Shown here one piece after another: positions 42,884 through 52,212 of a DNA stretch of 64,000 nt (positions are counted from its first letter, which is position 1; the number at the start of each line of letters is the position of its first letter). Under the pieces are notes generated by a model. The model made no database searches. It was given only the letters and a program-made list of their open reading frames with translations, and was not told the DNA's origin. The translations under genes and the position numbers were made by a program. The stretch comes from CAVPWP01 sp963709395. GTDB lineage: Bacteria > Pseudomonadota > Alphaproteobacteria > Rhodobacterales > Rhodobacteraceae. Location of the stretch: the NCBI GenBank assembly GCA_963709395.1, contig CAVPWP010000006.1:1-64000 (forward strand), given 5' to 3'.

Positions 42884-45682
42884 TCAATGCGCCTCGGCCC
42901 AGTTCGCGCCCTGCCCGGCATCGACCACAAGGGGCACGTCGAGATGCACCGCCGGCGTCGCCGCGCCCTCCATCACGTCGCGGGCGATGCCGATCAGGTC
43001 GCCCGCCGCACCCTTGTCCACCTCGAACAGCAATTCGTCGTGGACCTGCAGCAGCATCTTCGCGGGCAGCCCGTCGATCGCCTTGGGCATCCGGATCATC
43101 GCGCGCCGGATGATGTCGGCCGCGGTGCCCTGGATCGGCGCGTTGATCGCCGCGCGCCGCGCGAAGCCTGCGTGCGGGCCCTTGGCGTTGATCTCGGGCG
43201 TGTGGATCTTGCGCCCGAACATCGTGCGGACGAACCCGTGTTCCTTCGCGAAGGCCACGGTGTCGTCCATGTAGGTGCGAATGCCGGGGAACCGCTCGAA
43301 ATAGCGGTCGATGAAGCCCTGCGCCTCGGCCCTCGGGATCCGCAGGTTGCGCGCCAGACCGAAGCCCGAGATCCCGTAGATCACGCCGAAGTTGATCGCC
43401 TTCGCCTGACGCCGCACATCGGGGGTCATCTCGTCCAGCGGCACGTTGAACATCTCGGACGCGGTCGCGGCATGGATGTCCTGCCCGTCCCGGAACGCCT
43501 GTTTCAGCGCCTCGATCCCGGCGACATGGGCAAGGATGCGCAGTTCGATCTGGCTGTAGTCCAGACTGACCAGCACCCGTCCCTCGGGCGCGACGAAGGC
43601 TTCGCGGATGCGCCGCCCCTCTTCGCTGCGGATCGGAATGTTCTGCAGGTTCGGGTCGGTCGAGGCCAGCCGCCCGGTCGCCGCCCCCGAGATCACGTAG
43701 GAGGTATGGACCCGGCCCGTGTCGCGGTGGATGTGATCCTGAAGCGCATCGGTATAGGTCGACTTTAGCTTTTGCAGTTGCCGCCAGTCGAGCACCCGCG
43801 CGGGAAGCTCGTGTTCGGTCGCAAGATCCTCGAGCACATCGGCGGGCGTCGAATACTTGCCCGTCTTGCCCTTTTCGCCGCCCGGCAGACCCATCCTGTC
43901 GAACAGGATCTCGCCCACCTGCGCGGGGCTGCCCACGTTGAATTTCTCGCCCGCAAGTTCGTGGATCTCGTCCTCGAGCTGCGCCATCTTCTGGGCAAAG
44001 GCGTTCGACATGCGGCTCAGCGTCTCGCGGTCGACCTTGATGCCCGCCATCTCCATCTCGGCCAGCACGGGCACCATGGGACGTTCAAGCGTCTCGTAGA
44101 CGGTCGTGACCTGTTCGCGGTGCAGACGCGGCTTGAGCACCTGCCAAAGCCGCAGCGTGATATCGGCATCCTCGGCGGCATAGCGCACCGCATCGTCGAT
44201 CGACACGCGGTCGAAGGTGATCGCGGATTTGCCCGAGCCCAGAAGCGGCTTGATCGGGATCGGCGTATGGTCGAGGTAGCGTTCGCTCAGCAGATCCATG
44301 CCATGCGTGTGCAGGCCCGAATACATGGCGTAGGACATCAGCATCGTGTCGTCGATGGGCGCGACGTCGATGCCGTGGCGGGCGAAGATCTTGGCGTCGT
44401 ATTTCATGTTCTGGCCGATCTTCAGCACGGCCTCGTCCTCGAGCAGCGGCTTGAGAAGCGCCAGCGCCTCATCAAGCGGCATCTGCCCCTCGGCCAGCGC
44501 GTCCGAGCCGAAAAGATCATCCGCCGCCCCTGCCTTGTGCGTCAGCGGGACATAGCAGGCCTGCCCGGGGTCGATCGACAAGGACACGCCCACCAGATCG
44601 GCCACCATTTCGTCCAGAGCGGTCGTTTCGGTGTCGACGGCGACGTAGCCGCGGGCATAGGCGCGGTCGATCCAGGCCTTCAGCGCGGCAGCGTCCCCCA
44701 CCCGCTCGTAGCTGTCCGGGTCGAAGGGCAGCGATGCGGCCGGGACCTCTTCCACCGCGGCCTCCGGCACGACCTCGGCGATCACCGGCGCCTCGACACC
44801 CAGCTTTTCGGCCACGCGCTTGGAGATCGTGCGGAACTCCATCTCGGCCAGAAACCCCAGAAGCGTGTCGGGGTCGGGCTCGGTCACCTCGAGACTGTCG
44901 AGATCGTAGTCGAGCTCCATGTCGCAATCGAGCTTCACCAGTTCCTTCGACAGCCGGATCTGGTCGGCATGCTCGATCAGCACCTGCCGGCGCTTGGGCT
45001 GCGGCACCTCTTCGGCGCGTTCCAGAAGGTCTTCGAGCGTGCCGAACTCGTTGATCAGAAGCGCGGCGGTCTTGATCCCGATCCCCGGCGCGCCGGGCAC
45101 GTTGTCGACCGAATCCCCAGCCAGCGCCTGCACATCGACCACGCGGTCGGGCCCGACGCCGAACTTCTCTTCGACCTCCTCGACACCGATGCGCCTGTTC
45201 TTCATGGCGTCGAACATCTCGATCCCGCCGCCGACAAGCTGCATCAGGTCCTTGTCGGAACTGATGATCGTCACTCGCCCGCCCGCATCGCGCGCCTTGC
45301 AGGCCAGCGTGGCGATGATGTCGTCGGCCTCGAACCCCTCCTGTTCAAGGCAGGCGATGTTGAAGGCCCGCGTCGCCTCGCGCGTCAGCGGGATCTGCGG
45401 ACGCAGATCCTCGGGCATCTCGTCGCGGTTCGCCTTGTAGAGATCGTACATGTCGTTGCGGAAGGTGTGGCTGCCCTTGTCGAACACCACCGCCACATGG
45501 GTCGGCGCGTCCGATCCCTTGGCCTCTTCCACCTGTTTCCACAGCATGTTGACGAACCCCGACACCGCCCCCACCGGCAGCCCGTCGGACTTGCGCGTCA
45601 GCGGCGGCAGCGCGTGAAAGGCGCGGAAGATGAACGCCGAGCCGTCGATCAGATGAAGGTGATGCCCTTTGCCGAATGCCAT
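42884..45682 (-). CDS. polA: DNA polymerase I
   Basis: 932 residues with three complete parts: the 5'-3' exonuclease (HLHLIDGSAFIFRAFHALPP, DDIIATLA, SSDKDLMQL), the 3'-5' proofreading exonuclease (VAVDTETTALDEM, with the catalytic Asp/Glu pair) and the polymerase. The polymerase shows LVSLDYSQIELRILAH (motif A), RRQAKAINFGVIYG (motif B) and LLQVHDELLFEV (motif C). Length and motif order are normal and there is no frameshift. It acts in Okazaki-fragment processing and repair. Confidence 0.98.
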   Translation of the reverse strand: MAFGKGHHLHLIDGSAFIFRAFHALPPLTRKSDGLPVGAVSGFVNMLWKQVEEAKGSDAPTHVAVVFDKGSHTFRNDMYDLYKANRDEMPEDLRPQIPLTREATRAFNIACLEQEGFEADDIIATLACKARDAGGRVTIISSDKDLMQLVGGGIEMFDAMKNRRIGVEEVEEKFGVGPDRVVDVQALAGDSVDNVPGAPGIGIKTAALLINEFGTLEDLLERAEEVPQPKRRQVLIEHADQIRLSKELVKLDCDMELDYDLDSLEVTEPDPDTLLGFLAEMEFRTISKRVAEKLGVEAPVIAEVVPEAAVEEVPAASLPFDPDSYERVGDAAALKAWIDRAYARGYVAVDTETTALDEMVADLVGVSLSIDPGQACYVPLTHKAGAADDLFGSDALAEGQMPLDEALALLKPLLEDEAVLKIGQNMKYDAKIFARHGIDVAPIDDTMLMSYAMYSGLHTHGMDLLSERYLDHTPIPIKPLLGSGKSAITFDRVSIDDAVRYAAEDADITLRLWQVLKPRLHREQVTTVYETLERPMVPVLAEMEMAGIKVDRETLSRMSNAFAQKMAQLEDEIHELAGEKFNVGSPAQVGEILFDRMGLPGGEKGKTGKYSTPADVLEDLATEHELPARVLDWRQLQKLKSTYTDALQDHIHRDTGRVHTSYVISGAATGRLASTDPNLQNIPIRSEEGRRIREAFVAPEGRVLVSLDYSQIELRILAHVAGIEALKQAFRDGQDIHAATASEMFNVPLDEMTPDVRRQAKAINFGVIYGISGFGLARNLRIPRAEAQGFIDRYFERFPGIRTYMDDTVAFAKEHGFVRTMFGRKIHTPEINAKGPHAGFARRAAINAPIQGTAADIIRRAMIRMPKAIDGLPAKMLLQVHDELLFEVDKGAAGDLIGIARDVMEGAATPAVHLDVPLVVDAGQGANWAEAH

Positions 45683-45742
45683 GTGGGACTCCTGTCGGAT
45701 GCCCCACAGGGATGCGGCAGCACGGGCCCGAAGTCCAGACGC

Positions 45743-46213
45743 CTATCCCCCGAAGAGGCCGCCGTCGAAGATCGACCCGAGATTCTCGAGGATCGCCACG
45801 ATCAGCAGAACCCCGGCGAACAGGATCGCGATCCACCACACGAAGTAGAAAACGATCGCAGCCACCCCAAGCCCGGTTCCGTAGAACGGATAGTGCCAGT
45901 TTTCCCGCCTGACGGCCGAAATCACCGAAAGCAGGATGGCGACGACGCCAAAGACCGGCGCGGCAAATCCCACGAGGACCCACATCGGAAATGCCGCCGG
46001 TTCGGGCTCTGGCACGTACTCGCCCCGGAACGACTGCCAGGCGCTTCGCGCAATATCCCCGGCGATTTCCCCGACCTGGTTGCCGACCGATGGTTGCGGT
46101 TCGAGCGTCGGGCCGATGATCTGAAGAAAGACCAGCATCACCCCCAGAGCACCCGCAAGCACGCCCCAGAAACCCCAGGCCTGGAATGGTCTGTGTTGCA
46201 AGGTTTCAAACAT
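45743..46213 (-). CDS. Membrane protein of unknown function
   Basis: 156 residues from the ATG at 46213, which has GGAGG just before it. Hydrophobic segments lie near residues 12-34, 75-95 and 115-150, with a soluble loop between the first two. The Trp-rich start HRPFQAWGFWGVLAGALG and the end FVWWIAILFAGVLLIVAILENLGSIF are distinct but I do not recognise the family. It is 60 nt downstream of polA's start region, on the same strand. Confidence 0.62.
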   Translation of the reverse strand: MFETLQHRPFQAWGFWGVLAGALGVMLVFLQIIGPTLEPQPSVGNQVGEIAGDIARSAWQSFRGEYVPEPEPAAFPMWVLVGFAAPVFGVVAILLSVISAVRRENWHYPFYGTGLGVAAIVFYFVWWIAILFAGVLLIVAILENLGSIFDGGLFGG

Positions 46214-46326
46214 GCCGGCCTCCAAACTGCATCATTTGCGGTTTGCGGGACGTTTGTGGCGATTCTTTGAAGCCTCGTCGGCTGCCGGATCCAGGGTGCT
46301 GACCGGCGCGTCGGAACAGAAGGCGG

Positions 46327-46510
46327 CTATTCCTTCCCGGTTGCGAAGTCCTCGTGGATGAACCGCTTGTCGCAATAGCCGCATTCGACCCAGCCCCGGT
46401 CATGCGGGGATCGAAAGCCAGACGCGCGGGTGGCCCAGCGCCCCCTCGCCGCCATCACACGCGACGCGCCACTGGCTGACGATTTCGGTTTCCGGGGCGT
46501 CAATCGGCAT
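46327..46510 (-). CDS. Zinc-finger (zf-CHCC, NDUFS6-like) protein, apparent frameshift
   Basis: About 60 residues after removing one base from the G run at 46406..46409. The fused sequence reads VACDGGEGALGHPRVWLSIP, then HDRGWVECGYCDKRFIHED. C, H, C and C ligands match the zf-CHCC domain of NDUFS6, the 13-kDa zinc subunit of complex I. The length of 184 nt is 3n+1, as one insertion predicts. It lies upstream of and divergent from the ABC ATPase gene. Pairs in function with the NDUFS4-like protein at 179..490. Confidence 0.85.
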
Positions 46511-46599
46511 CCGCTTAACCTTTGGTCCTGGCATGTGGAAAGGCAGTCGTGGGCATGATAGCGAAGCCCCCGTCGGGAACAAGGGGACGCGGGCAAGCC

Positions 46600-47540
46600 A
46601 TGACCGAAAACGCCATCGAGATCGCCGGGCTTGAAAAGACCTATTCTGCGGGCGGCGGCGAGCCGGCCAAAGCATGCCCTCAAGGGCGTCGACCTTTCCA
46701 TTCCGCAGGGGTCGATCTTCGGCCTGCTGGGCCCGAATGGCGCCGGCAAGTCGACGCTGATCAACATCCTTGCAGGGCTCGTGGTGAAGACCGCGGGAAC
46801 GGTGCGCATCTGGGGCTTCGATCAGGACGTGAACCCGCGCCAGTCGCGTGCGTCCATCGGGGTGATGCCGCAAGAACTGAACATCGACCCCTTCTTCACG
46901 CCGCGTGCCGCGCTCGAAGTGCAGGCGGGGCTTTACGGCGTGCCCAAGCACGCCCGCCGCACCGACGAGATCCTGCGCATGATCGGGCTCGAGGACAAGG
47001 CCGGCGCCTATGCCCGGACCCTTTCGGGCGGGATGCGCCGCCGGCTTCTGCTGGGCAAGGCGCTGGTCCATCGCCCGCCGATCCTCGTGCTGGACGAGCC
47101 CACCGCGGGCGTGGATATCGAACTGCGCCAGATGCTGTGGGAAAACGTCCGCCGCCTCAACGCCGAAGGCATGACCGTGATCCTGACCACCCACTACCTC
47201 GAGGAAGCGCAGGAAATGTGCGACGAGGTCGCGATCATCGACCACGGGCAGGTCGTGGCACGCGACAGCACCGCGGCCTTGCTTGGACGGATGGACGCCA
47301 AGACGCTGGTGATCCACGCCGAGGACGGCCTGCCGGCCGACCTGCCTCTGCCGGAAGGCGCGCAGACCGATGCGCCGCCCCGATGGTGGGCTCGCGATCA
47401 GCTACCGGCGCAGCGACACCTCGGCGGGCGACGTGCTTGCCGCCCTCCACGCCGCCGGAGTGCGGTTGCGCGACGTGGCGACCGAGGAACCCGATCTCGA
47501 GGACGTGTTCCTTGACCTGACCCGGAGCAGTCCGTCCTAA
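46600..47540 (+). CDS. ABC-2-type exporter ATPase (2 apparent frameshifts)
   Basis: About 312 residues after bridging an extra A in AAA (46669..46671) and an extra C in CCCC (47378..47381). All ABC motifs are there: Walker A GPNGAGKST, Q-loop MPQELN, signature TLSGGMRRRL, Walker B ILVLDEPTAGVD and the switch His in LTTHYLEEAQEM. It matches the DrrA/CcmA-like family of polysaccharide or drug export. A permease gene normally follows; here the next gene is a HIT protein on the other strand, so the partner is elsewhere. Its stop overlaps the HIT stop by 4 nt. Confidence 0.87.
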
Positions 47541-47920
47541 TCGGCCCGCGTCAGCATCGGTCCAAGCGGGTGCCCGGCGAGGATGTGCATGTGGAAATGC
47601 GGCACCTCCTGAAAAGCATGCTCGCCCGCGTTGGCGATGGACCGGAACCCGGCCCCGCCAGCACCGGGCCCGACCCCCATCATCTCGCAGACACGGCCGA
47701 AGGTCCGGTTGAAATCGACAATCTCGGCGTCCGAGGCCTCAAGGCAGAAATGATCGTGCGTGACATACTTCCCCTTGGGGATCACCAGCACATGGGACGG
47801 CGCCTGCGGGCGGATGTCGCGGAAGGCAAGCGTATGCTCGGTCTCGAGCACCGTGTCGTTCGGGATCTCGCCACGCAGGATCTTCGCGAAAATGTTCTGC
47901 TCGTCATAGCTGTAGGGCAT
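47537..47920 (-). CDS. HIT-domain protein (HinT-like)
   Basis: 127 residues of a histidine-triad nucleotide hydrolase. The triad motif is HFHMHIL (H108, H110, H112); the N-terminal FAKILRGEIPNDTVLETEHTLAFRDIRPQAPSHVLVIPK is typical HinT. It should hydrolyse adenosine phosphoramidates. It follows the glycosyltransferase gene by 8 nt on the same strand. Confidence 0.95.
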   Translation of the reverse strand: MPYSYDEQNIFAKILRGEIPNDTVLETEHTLAFRDIRPQAPSHVLVIPKGKYVTHDHFCLEASDAEIVDFNRTFGRVCEMMGVGPGAGGAGFRSIANAGEHAFQEVPHFHMHILAGHPLGPMLTRAD

Positions 47921-47928
47921 ATCGGTCC

Positions 47929-49507
47929 TCAATCGGCAAAAAGTGGGGAATGGGCGGCGATGCGCAGGGCGCTGTCGGGCGCGATGCCCAGGAACCCGGC
48001 GATCGCCTCGGCGTTGGTTTCGGGCGAGGCGGTTTCGCGGATGCGGTAGAAGCCGGGGAACCCGGCCGCGCGAAGCGCCTCGCTTTCGGCGTCGACCGCG
48101 TTGCGGACAGAGGGCAGCACGCGCCCGGCGACCGATCCGGCGGCGGAGGCGGCCAGAAGTCCGACGCGATGGGCGTGCCCGTGCAGATAGTCGTCCGTCA
48201 TCGTGCAGTCGATCTGCAATGTCCGGGTCTCGCTCCGGTCGGCATGGACATCGTGCAGTAGCCCGATGTTCGCGGGATCGAGGCAGATCATCAGCCGGTC
48301 CGTGCCGTGATGTTCGAACAGCAGCCGCAGGAACGCCCGCCGGTGGCGCGTTCGCTTGGCAAGGGTCGCCCCGAGGCCGCCAAGATCGGGCAGGGCCACG
48401 TCCTCCTCGTCGAAGAGATAGCCAAGCGCGGGCAGGTTGGACGCCCGGCTCGCCTCGCCCGCAAAGCGCCGCGCGACGTGCCATTTCTTGCAGACGACGA
48501 CCAGAAGCGTGCGGTCGGGCCCGAGCGACGCCTCGCGCTCCCAGATGCGCGGACCGAACCGTCGCCCGATCCGGCCCTGGCCGGTGACGAAATCGTAGAC
48601 CCTTTGCCCTTCTCCGGAGATCTCGAACCGGCGCCCCGACTCCGAGTAGAGCCGCCCCAGCCGCGCCTTGAGATCGGACGCCTCGGGCGAGATCTTGCGC
48701 GCGAAGAAGTAGTCCTGCCCGACAAGAAAATCGTGGTGGTCGTTGTAGAAGGTCACCGGCATCCCATAATCCGAGAACAACAGGAAGGTCGGCGCGCGCG
48801 ACCGGATTTCGGCCCGCGGCACGAGGTTGTGGACGAGGGTCTGGAAGTAGGTCTCGTCCGGGATCCAGGTATGCCGGAAAAAGCGCACCACATCGGGACG
48901 CGCGCGGCGGAAGGCAAGGACCGCATCGACCGTGTTCCGGCGCAGGCACCACCACTGGCTGCCGATGCGGATCTGCAACTCGCGCGGCAGCCTGCCGTTT
49001 CAGCCCCAGCCGCCGCTGCGCCTCGAAGGCGGCATAGTAGAGCCGCTTCTGCCGGCGTTCGTTGAAGACATGACGGTAGATCAGCCGTTCTTCACGGAAC
49101 CCGGTCTTGATCCAGTCCGCCGAAAAGAAATCCACGCTTTCGATGAGGTCGGCGTCGTCGCGGTCCAGCGCCGCGTGAAGGTATTCCGCCGACTTGATCG
49201 GCCGGCAATCGCCCGAGATCAGGTAGAAATGCGTGGCTTCGGGAAACTCCTCGCGCGCGGCAGTCATCGCCTGAAGCGTCGCCTCGACAAGGCTCCATTC
49301 GCCCCATCCGCAGCGGATCCGGCGGCGCGCGAAGGTGACCGACGGGTTCCCCGAAAGGGCCTGCCGCAGCCGGTCATAGTCGGCCTTCGGAGCGCGCCCG
49401 TCATAGTGTATCGCCACAAGATCGCCCGGCGCGGTCAGCTCGGCCACCTGCTGCAGAACCCCGTCGGGGTCCTTGTGGCAGAGAAGAAGAAAGGCGATCC
49501 TGGCCAT
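47929..49507 (-). CDS. Core-2/I-branching-type glycosyltransferase with DUF5928 (apparent frameshift)
   Basis: About 525 residues after removing one base from the CC at 48991..48992. The N-terminal GT14-like part shows IAFLLLCHKDPDGVLQQV, ARRRIRCGWGEWSLVEATL, HFYLISGDCRPIKSAEYL and GSQWWCLRRNTVDAVLAF, with the Trp-Trp of branching enzymes, and IPDETYFQTLVHN. The C-terminal part is DUF5928. It likely adds a sugar to an extracellular or surface polysaccharide. The 1579-nt length is 3n+1. Divergent from the sulfotransferase gene at 49643. Confidence 0.85.
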
Positions 49508-49642
49508 GGGTGACGGGCGGGCCTCGGGGAGCTTGTGGAATGGCTATCTGTTAGCGATGAACGGTCGTTGAAGAAACAGTAGTTTTTTGCTTGTCTCCTC
49601 TCCGACGCCCAGCCGGTCCGCCGGCCTTCATGAGGACCGACC

Positions 49643-50447
49643 ATGGGATTTCCCGGCACATGGATGACCGAAAGCGAAAGCCTGGTCTATCGCGTCGTGC
49701 CCAAATGCGCCTGCTCGACCATCGGGCAGATCATGCATTACTCGGATCATGGCAGCTATTTCGACGGCGACATCCATGACGCCAAGACCGGCCTGCACAA
49801 ATGGGCACAGGAGCACAGCCAGCCGCGGATCGAGGCCAATGTGCGCGGGCACCTGTCCTATACCTTTACCTGCGTGCGCAATCCCTACACGCGGATCCTG
49901 TCGTCCTTCTTCGACAAGATCTGCGGCATCCAGCGCAACGGCCAGCGCTATCGCGGTAACCTGGTGCCGCAACTGGCGCAGAAATACGGGATCGAGGTCG
50001 AGGGCGAATTCGACCAGATCGCGATGTTCCGGCGCTTTCTGCTGTTCGCCCGCGACACCATCCGCTTCCGCAAGCCGATGGACCCCGATATTCACTGGTC
50101 GCCCATGTCCGGGCATGTCGCCACCCTGATCGCGGGGGGCGGGCGCTATGACCACATCTTCTTCACCGAGCATTTCGATGACGGGATGAAGGTGGTGCTC
50201 GACGCCGTTGGAACACCCCATGCCGTCGATCTGGCCCGCGTGCCGCGCTTCAACGAATCCTCGGGACACGGGCCGGAACGCGCGCACCCGGTCGCCGATT
50301 TCTTCGACGACCTTGCCGATGCACCTGACCTACGAGATCTACAAGCGGGATTTCGAGCTGTTCCGCTACGACCCCTGGGACCCGGGGAACAAGATGCCCA
50401 CGGGCGAGATCGACCTCGACGAGGTGCACAAGAAACTGGGCGACTGA
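49643..50447 (+). CDS. Sulfotransferase family protein (apparent frameshift)
   Basis: About 267 residues after removing one T from the TT at 50313..50314. The PAPS 5'-phosphosulfate loop is VPKCACSTIGQIMH (about 18-31) and the 3'-phosphate strand CVRNPYTRILSSFFDK; the C-terminal segment HLTYEIYKRDFELFRYDPWDP in the restored frame is usual for this sulfotransferase_2-type family. It would transfer sulfate to sugar hydroxyls. It stands divergently beside the branching glycosyltransferase, suggesting work on one sulfated polysaccharide. Confidence 0.85.
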
Positions 50448-50450
50448 ACG

Positions 50451-50500
50451 CCGGGGGCCCTGCCCCCGGACCCCCGGGATATTTTCGGGTCGATGGAACG
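50451..50500 (+). repeat. Dispersed intergenic repeat, copy 2
   Basis: CCGGGGGC-CCT-GCCCCCGG makes an 8-bp stem, followed by ACCCCCGGGATATTTTCGGG and TCGATGGA. It starts 4 nt after the sulfotransferase stop and may end that transcript, although there is no T-run. The tail (CCCCCGGGAT ... TTTCGGGTCGATGGA) is nearly the same as that at 58921. Confidence 0.65.
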
Positions 50501-50513
50501 CAGAGAATGCCCG

Positions 50514-51497
50514 CTAGATCAGCCCGGCCTTGCGGAAGACGGCCTTGAGGTCGGTCTCGGGCCGGGCGCCGAAATGGCTGATGACCTCGGCGGCGGCGGC
50601 CACGCCCATACGCCCTGACACGTCCAGGCTCTGACCCGTCGCAAGCCCGTAGAGGAACCCCGCCGCGAACTGGTCGCCCGCCCCCGTCGCGTCCACCGGC
50701 ACGACGCGGTGCACGGGAACCACGGCCTCTTCCTCGCCCCGCACGAGGATCACGTCGGCGCCCGACCGGGTGCAGACGACAAGCCCGCTGTCCGCGGCCG
50801 CCTGCTCGAGCGCCGCCGACAGATCGGTCTCGTAGAGCGCCTCCCATTCGTGTTCGTTGCCGATCACGAAGTCGAGGTCGCGGACGAGGCGGCGGAAATC
50901 GGGCCGGTGACGGTCGACGCAGAACGGGTCGGACAGCGCGATGCCCGCCTTGCCGCCGTTTTCGCGGCAAAGCTTCGCCGCGCGCTCGAACGCGGCCTTT
51001 CCCTTGTCCTTGTCGTAGAGATACCCTTCGAGGAACAGGATCTCGGCCTGCCCCGCGACCTCGTCGCTCACGTCCTCGGGACCCAGTTCGGCCGAGATGC
51101 CGAGGTAGGTGTTCATCGACCGCTCGCCGTCGGGCGACACGAAGATCATCGACCGTGAGGTCGGGAGTTCGCCCCCCGCGACCGGCGGGTTGGGAAAGTC
51201 CCCCCCGCCCGCCACCATCTCGCGCGCATAGAACCGGCCCAGCGCATCGTCATGGACCCGCCCGATGAAGGCGGTCGTGAGGCCCAGATTGCCCAGCCCG
51301 GCCAGCGTGTTCGCCACCGACCCGCCGGGCTGCTGCACACGGTCTTCCATCGCACCATAGAGCATCTCGCCCCGTTCGCGGCCGACAAGTTGCATGATGC
51401 CCTTCTGGATCCCCATCAGCTCGAGGAAACTGTCGTCGCCGTGGCTCAGCACATCGACGATGGCGTTGCCGATGCCGACAACCTGGTAGGTCTTCAT
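50514..51497 (-). CDS. PfkB-family sugar/nucleoside kinase (adenosine-kinase-like)
   Basis: 327 residues of a ribokinase-fold kinase. The opening VVGIGNAIVDVL, PGGSVANTLAGLGNLG (substrate pocket), ERSMNTYLGISAEL and the anion-hole motif VDATGAGDQFAAGFLYG (catalytic Asp) are clear. The overall layout is closest to adenosine-kinase-like PfkB members of alphaproteobacteria. Start at 51497 overlaps the nth stop by 4 nt (ATGA), so the two are coupled. Confidence 0.92.
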   Translation of the reverse strand: MKTYQVVGIGNAIVDVLSHGDDSFLELMGIQKGIMQLVGRERGEMLYGAMEDRVQQPGGSVANTLAGLGNLGLTTAFIGRVHDDALGRFYAREMVAGGGDFPNPPVAGGELPTSRSMIFVSPDGERSMNTYLGISAELGPEDVSDEVAGQAEILFLEGYLYDKDKGKAAFERAAKLCRENGGKAGIALSDPFCVDRHRPDFRRLVRDLDFVIGNEHEWEALYETDLSAALEQAAADSGLVVCTRSGADVILVRGEEEAVVPVHRVVPVDATGAGDQFAAGFLYGLATGQSLDVSGRMGVAAAAEVISHFGARPETDLKAVFRKAGLI

Positions 51498-52138
51498 TGG
51501 GTCTTGTCCTCGTATTGGCAGAGATCGCGGATCAGGCAGGCGCCGCATTTCGGCTTGCGCGCGACGCAGGTGTAGCGGCCGTGCAGGATCATCCAGTGAT
51601 GGGCGTGCTGCTGGAATTCGACCGGCACGTTGTCCTCGATCGCGCGTTCCACGGCGACCACGTCCTTGCCCGGCGCGAGGCCGCTGCGGTTGCCCAGCCG
51701 GAAGATATGGGTGTCGACCGCCTGCGCGGGATAGCGGAACCACATGTTCAGCACCACGTTCGCGGTCTTGCGCCCGACGCCGGGCAGCCCCTGCAGGGCC
51801 GCGCGCGACGACGGGACCACGCCGCCATAGTCCTCGACCAGAATGCGCGACAGCTTGATGACGTTCTTGGCCTTGTTGCGGAAAAGGCCGATGGTCTTGA
51901 TGTGCTCGATCAGGCGTTCCTCGCCGAGGTCGAGCATCTTCTGCGGCGTATCGGCCACCTGGAACAGCGCCCGCGTGGCCTTGTTCACGCCCGCGTCCGT
52001 CGCCTGCGCCGACAGCGCCACGGCGACGAGCAGCGTGTAGGCGTTCACATGCTCAAGCTCTCCCTTCGGCTCGGGCTCGGCGGCCTGGAACCTGAGGAAG
52101 ATCTCCCGCATCGCGGCATAGGGAAGTTGCTGCGCCAT
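51494..52138 (-). CDS. nth: Endonuclease III
   Basis: 214 residues. Nth removes oxidised pyrimidines and cuts the abasic site in base-excision repair. The helix-hairpin-helix is LPGVGRKTANVVL with catalytic K124; the catalytic Asp is D142 (VDTHIFRL); the 4Fe-4S cluster ligands are C191, C198, C201 and C207 (C-x6-C-x2-C-x5-C). Length and motifs are canonical. Confidence 0.97.
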   Translation of the reverse strand: MAQQLPYAAMREIFLRFQAAEPEPKGELEHVNAYTLLVAVALSAQATDAGVNKATRALFQVADTPQKMLDLGEERLIEHIKTIGLFRNKAKNVIKLSRILVEDYGGVVPSSRAALQGLPGVGRKTANVVLNMWFRYPAQAVDTHIFRLGNRSGLAPGKDVVAVERAIEDNVPVEFQQHAHHWMILHGRYTCVARKPKCGACLIRDLCQYEDKTQ

Positions 52139-52156
52139 CTGCGTCGAATGGCATGC

Positions 52157-52195
52157 AAAAAGGGCGCCCGCAACCCGATGGAAGCGGACGCCCTT
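52157..52195 (-). terminator. Rho-independent terminator of the VPLPA-CTERM gene
   Basis: On the minus strand AAGGGCG-TCCGC ... GCGGG-CGCCCTT forms a G/C-rich stem (one internal mismatch) and is followed by TTTTT (complement of 52157..52161). It lies 18 nt after the stop of the gene at 52213 and before nth. Confidence 0.75.
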
Positions 52196-52212
52196 CCCGG
52201 GGTGAACCGGTG

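Noticed and set aside
43772..46270. 832-codon open frame antisense to polA
   Set aside because: Shadow of polA; no family signature and His/Arg-rich.
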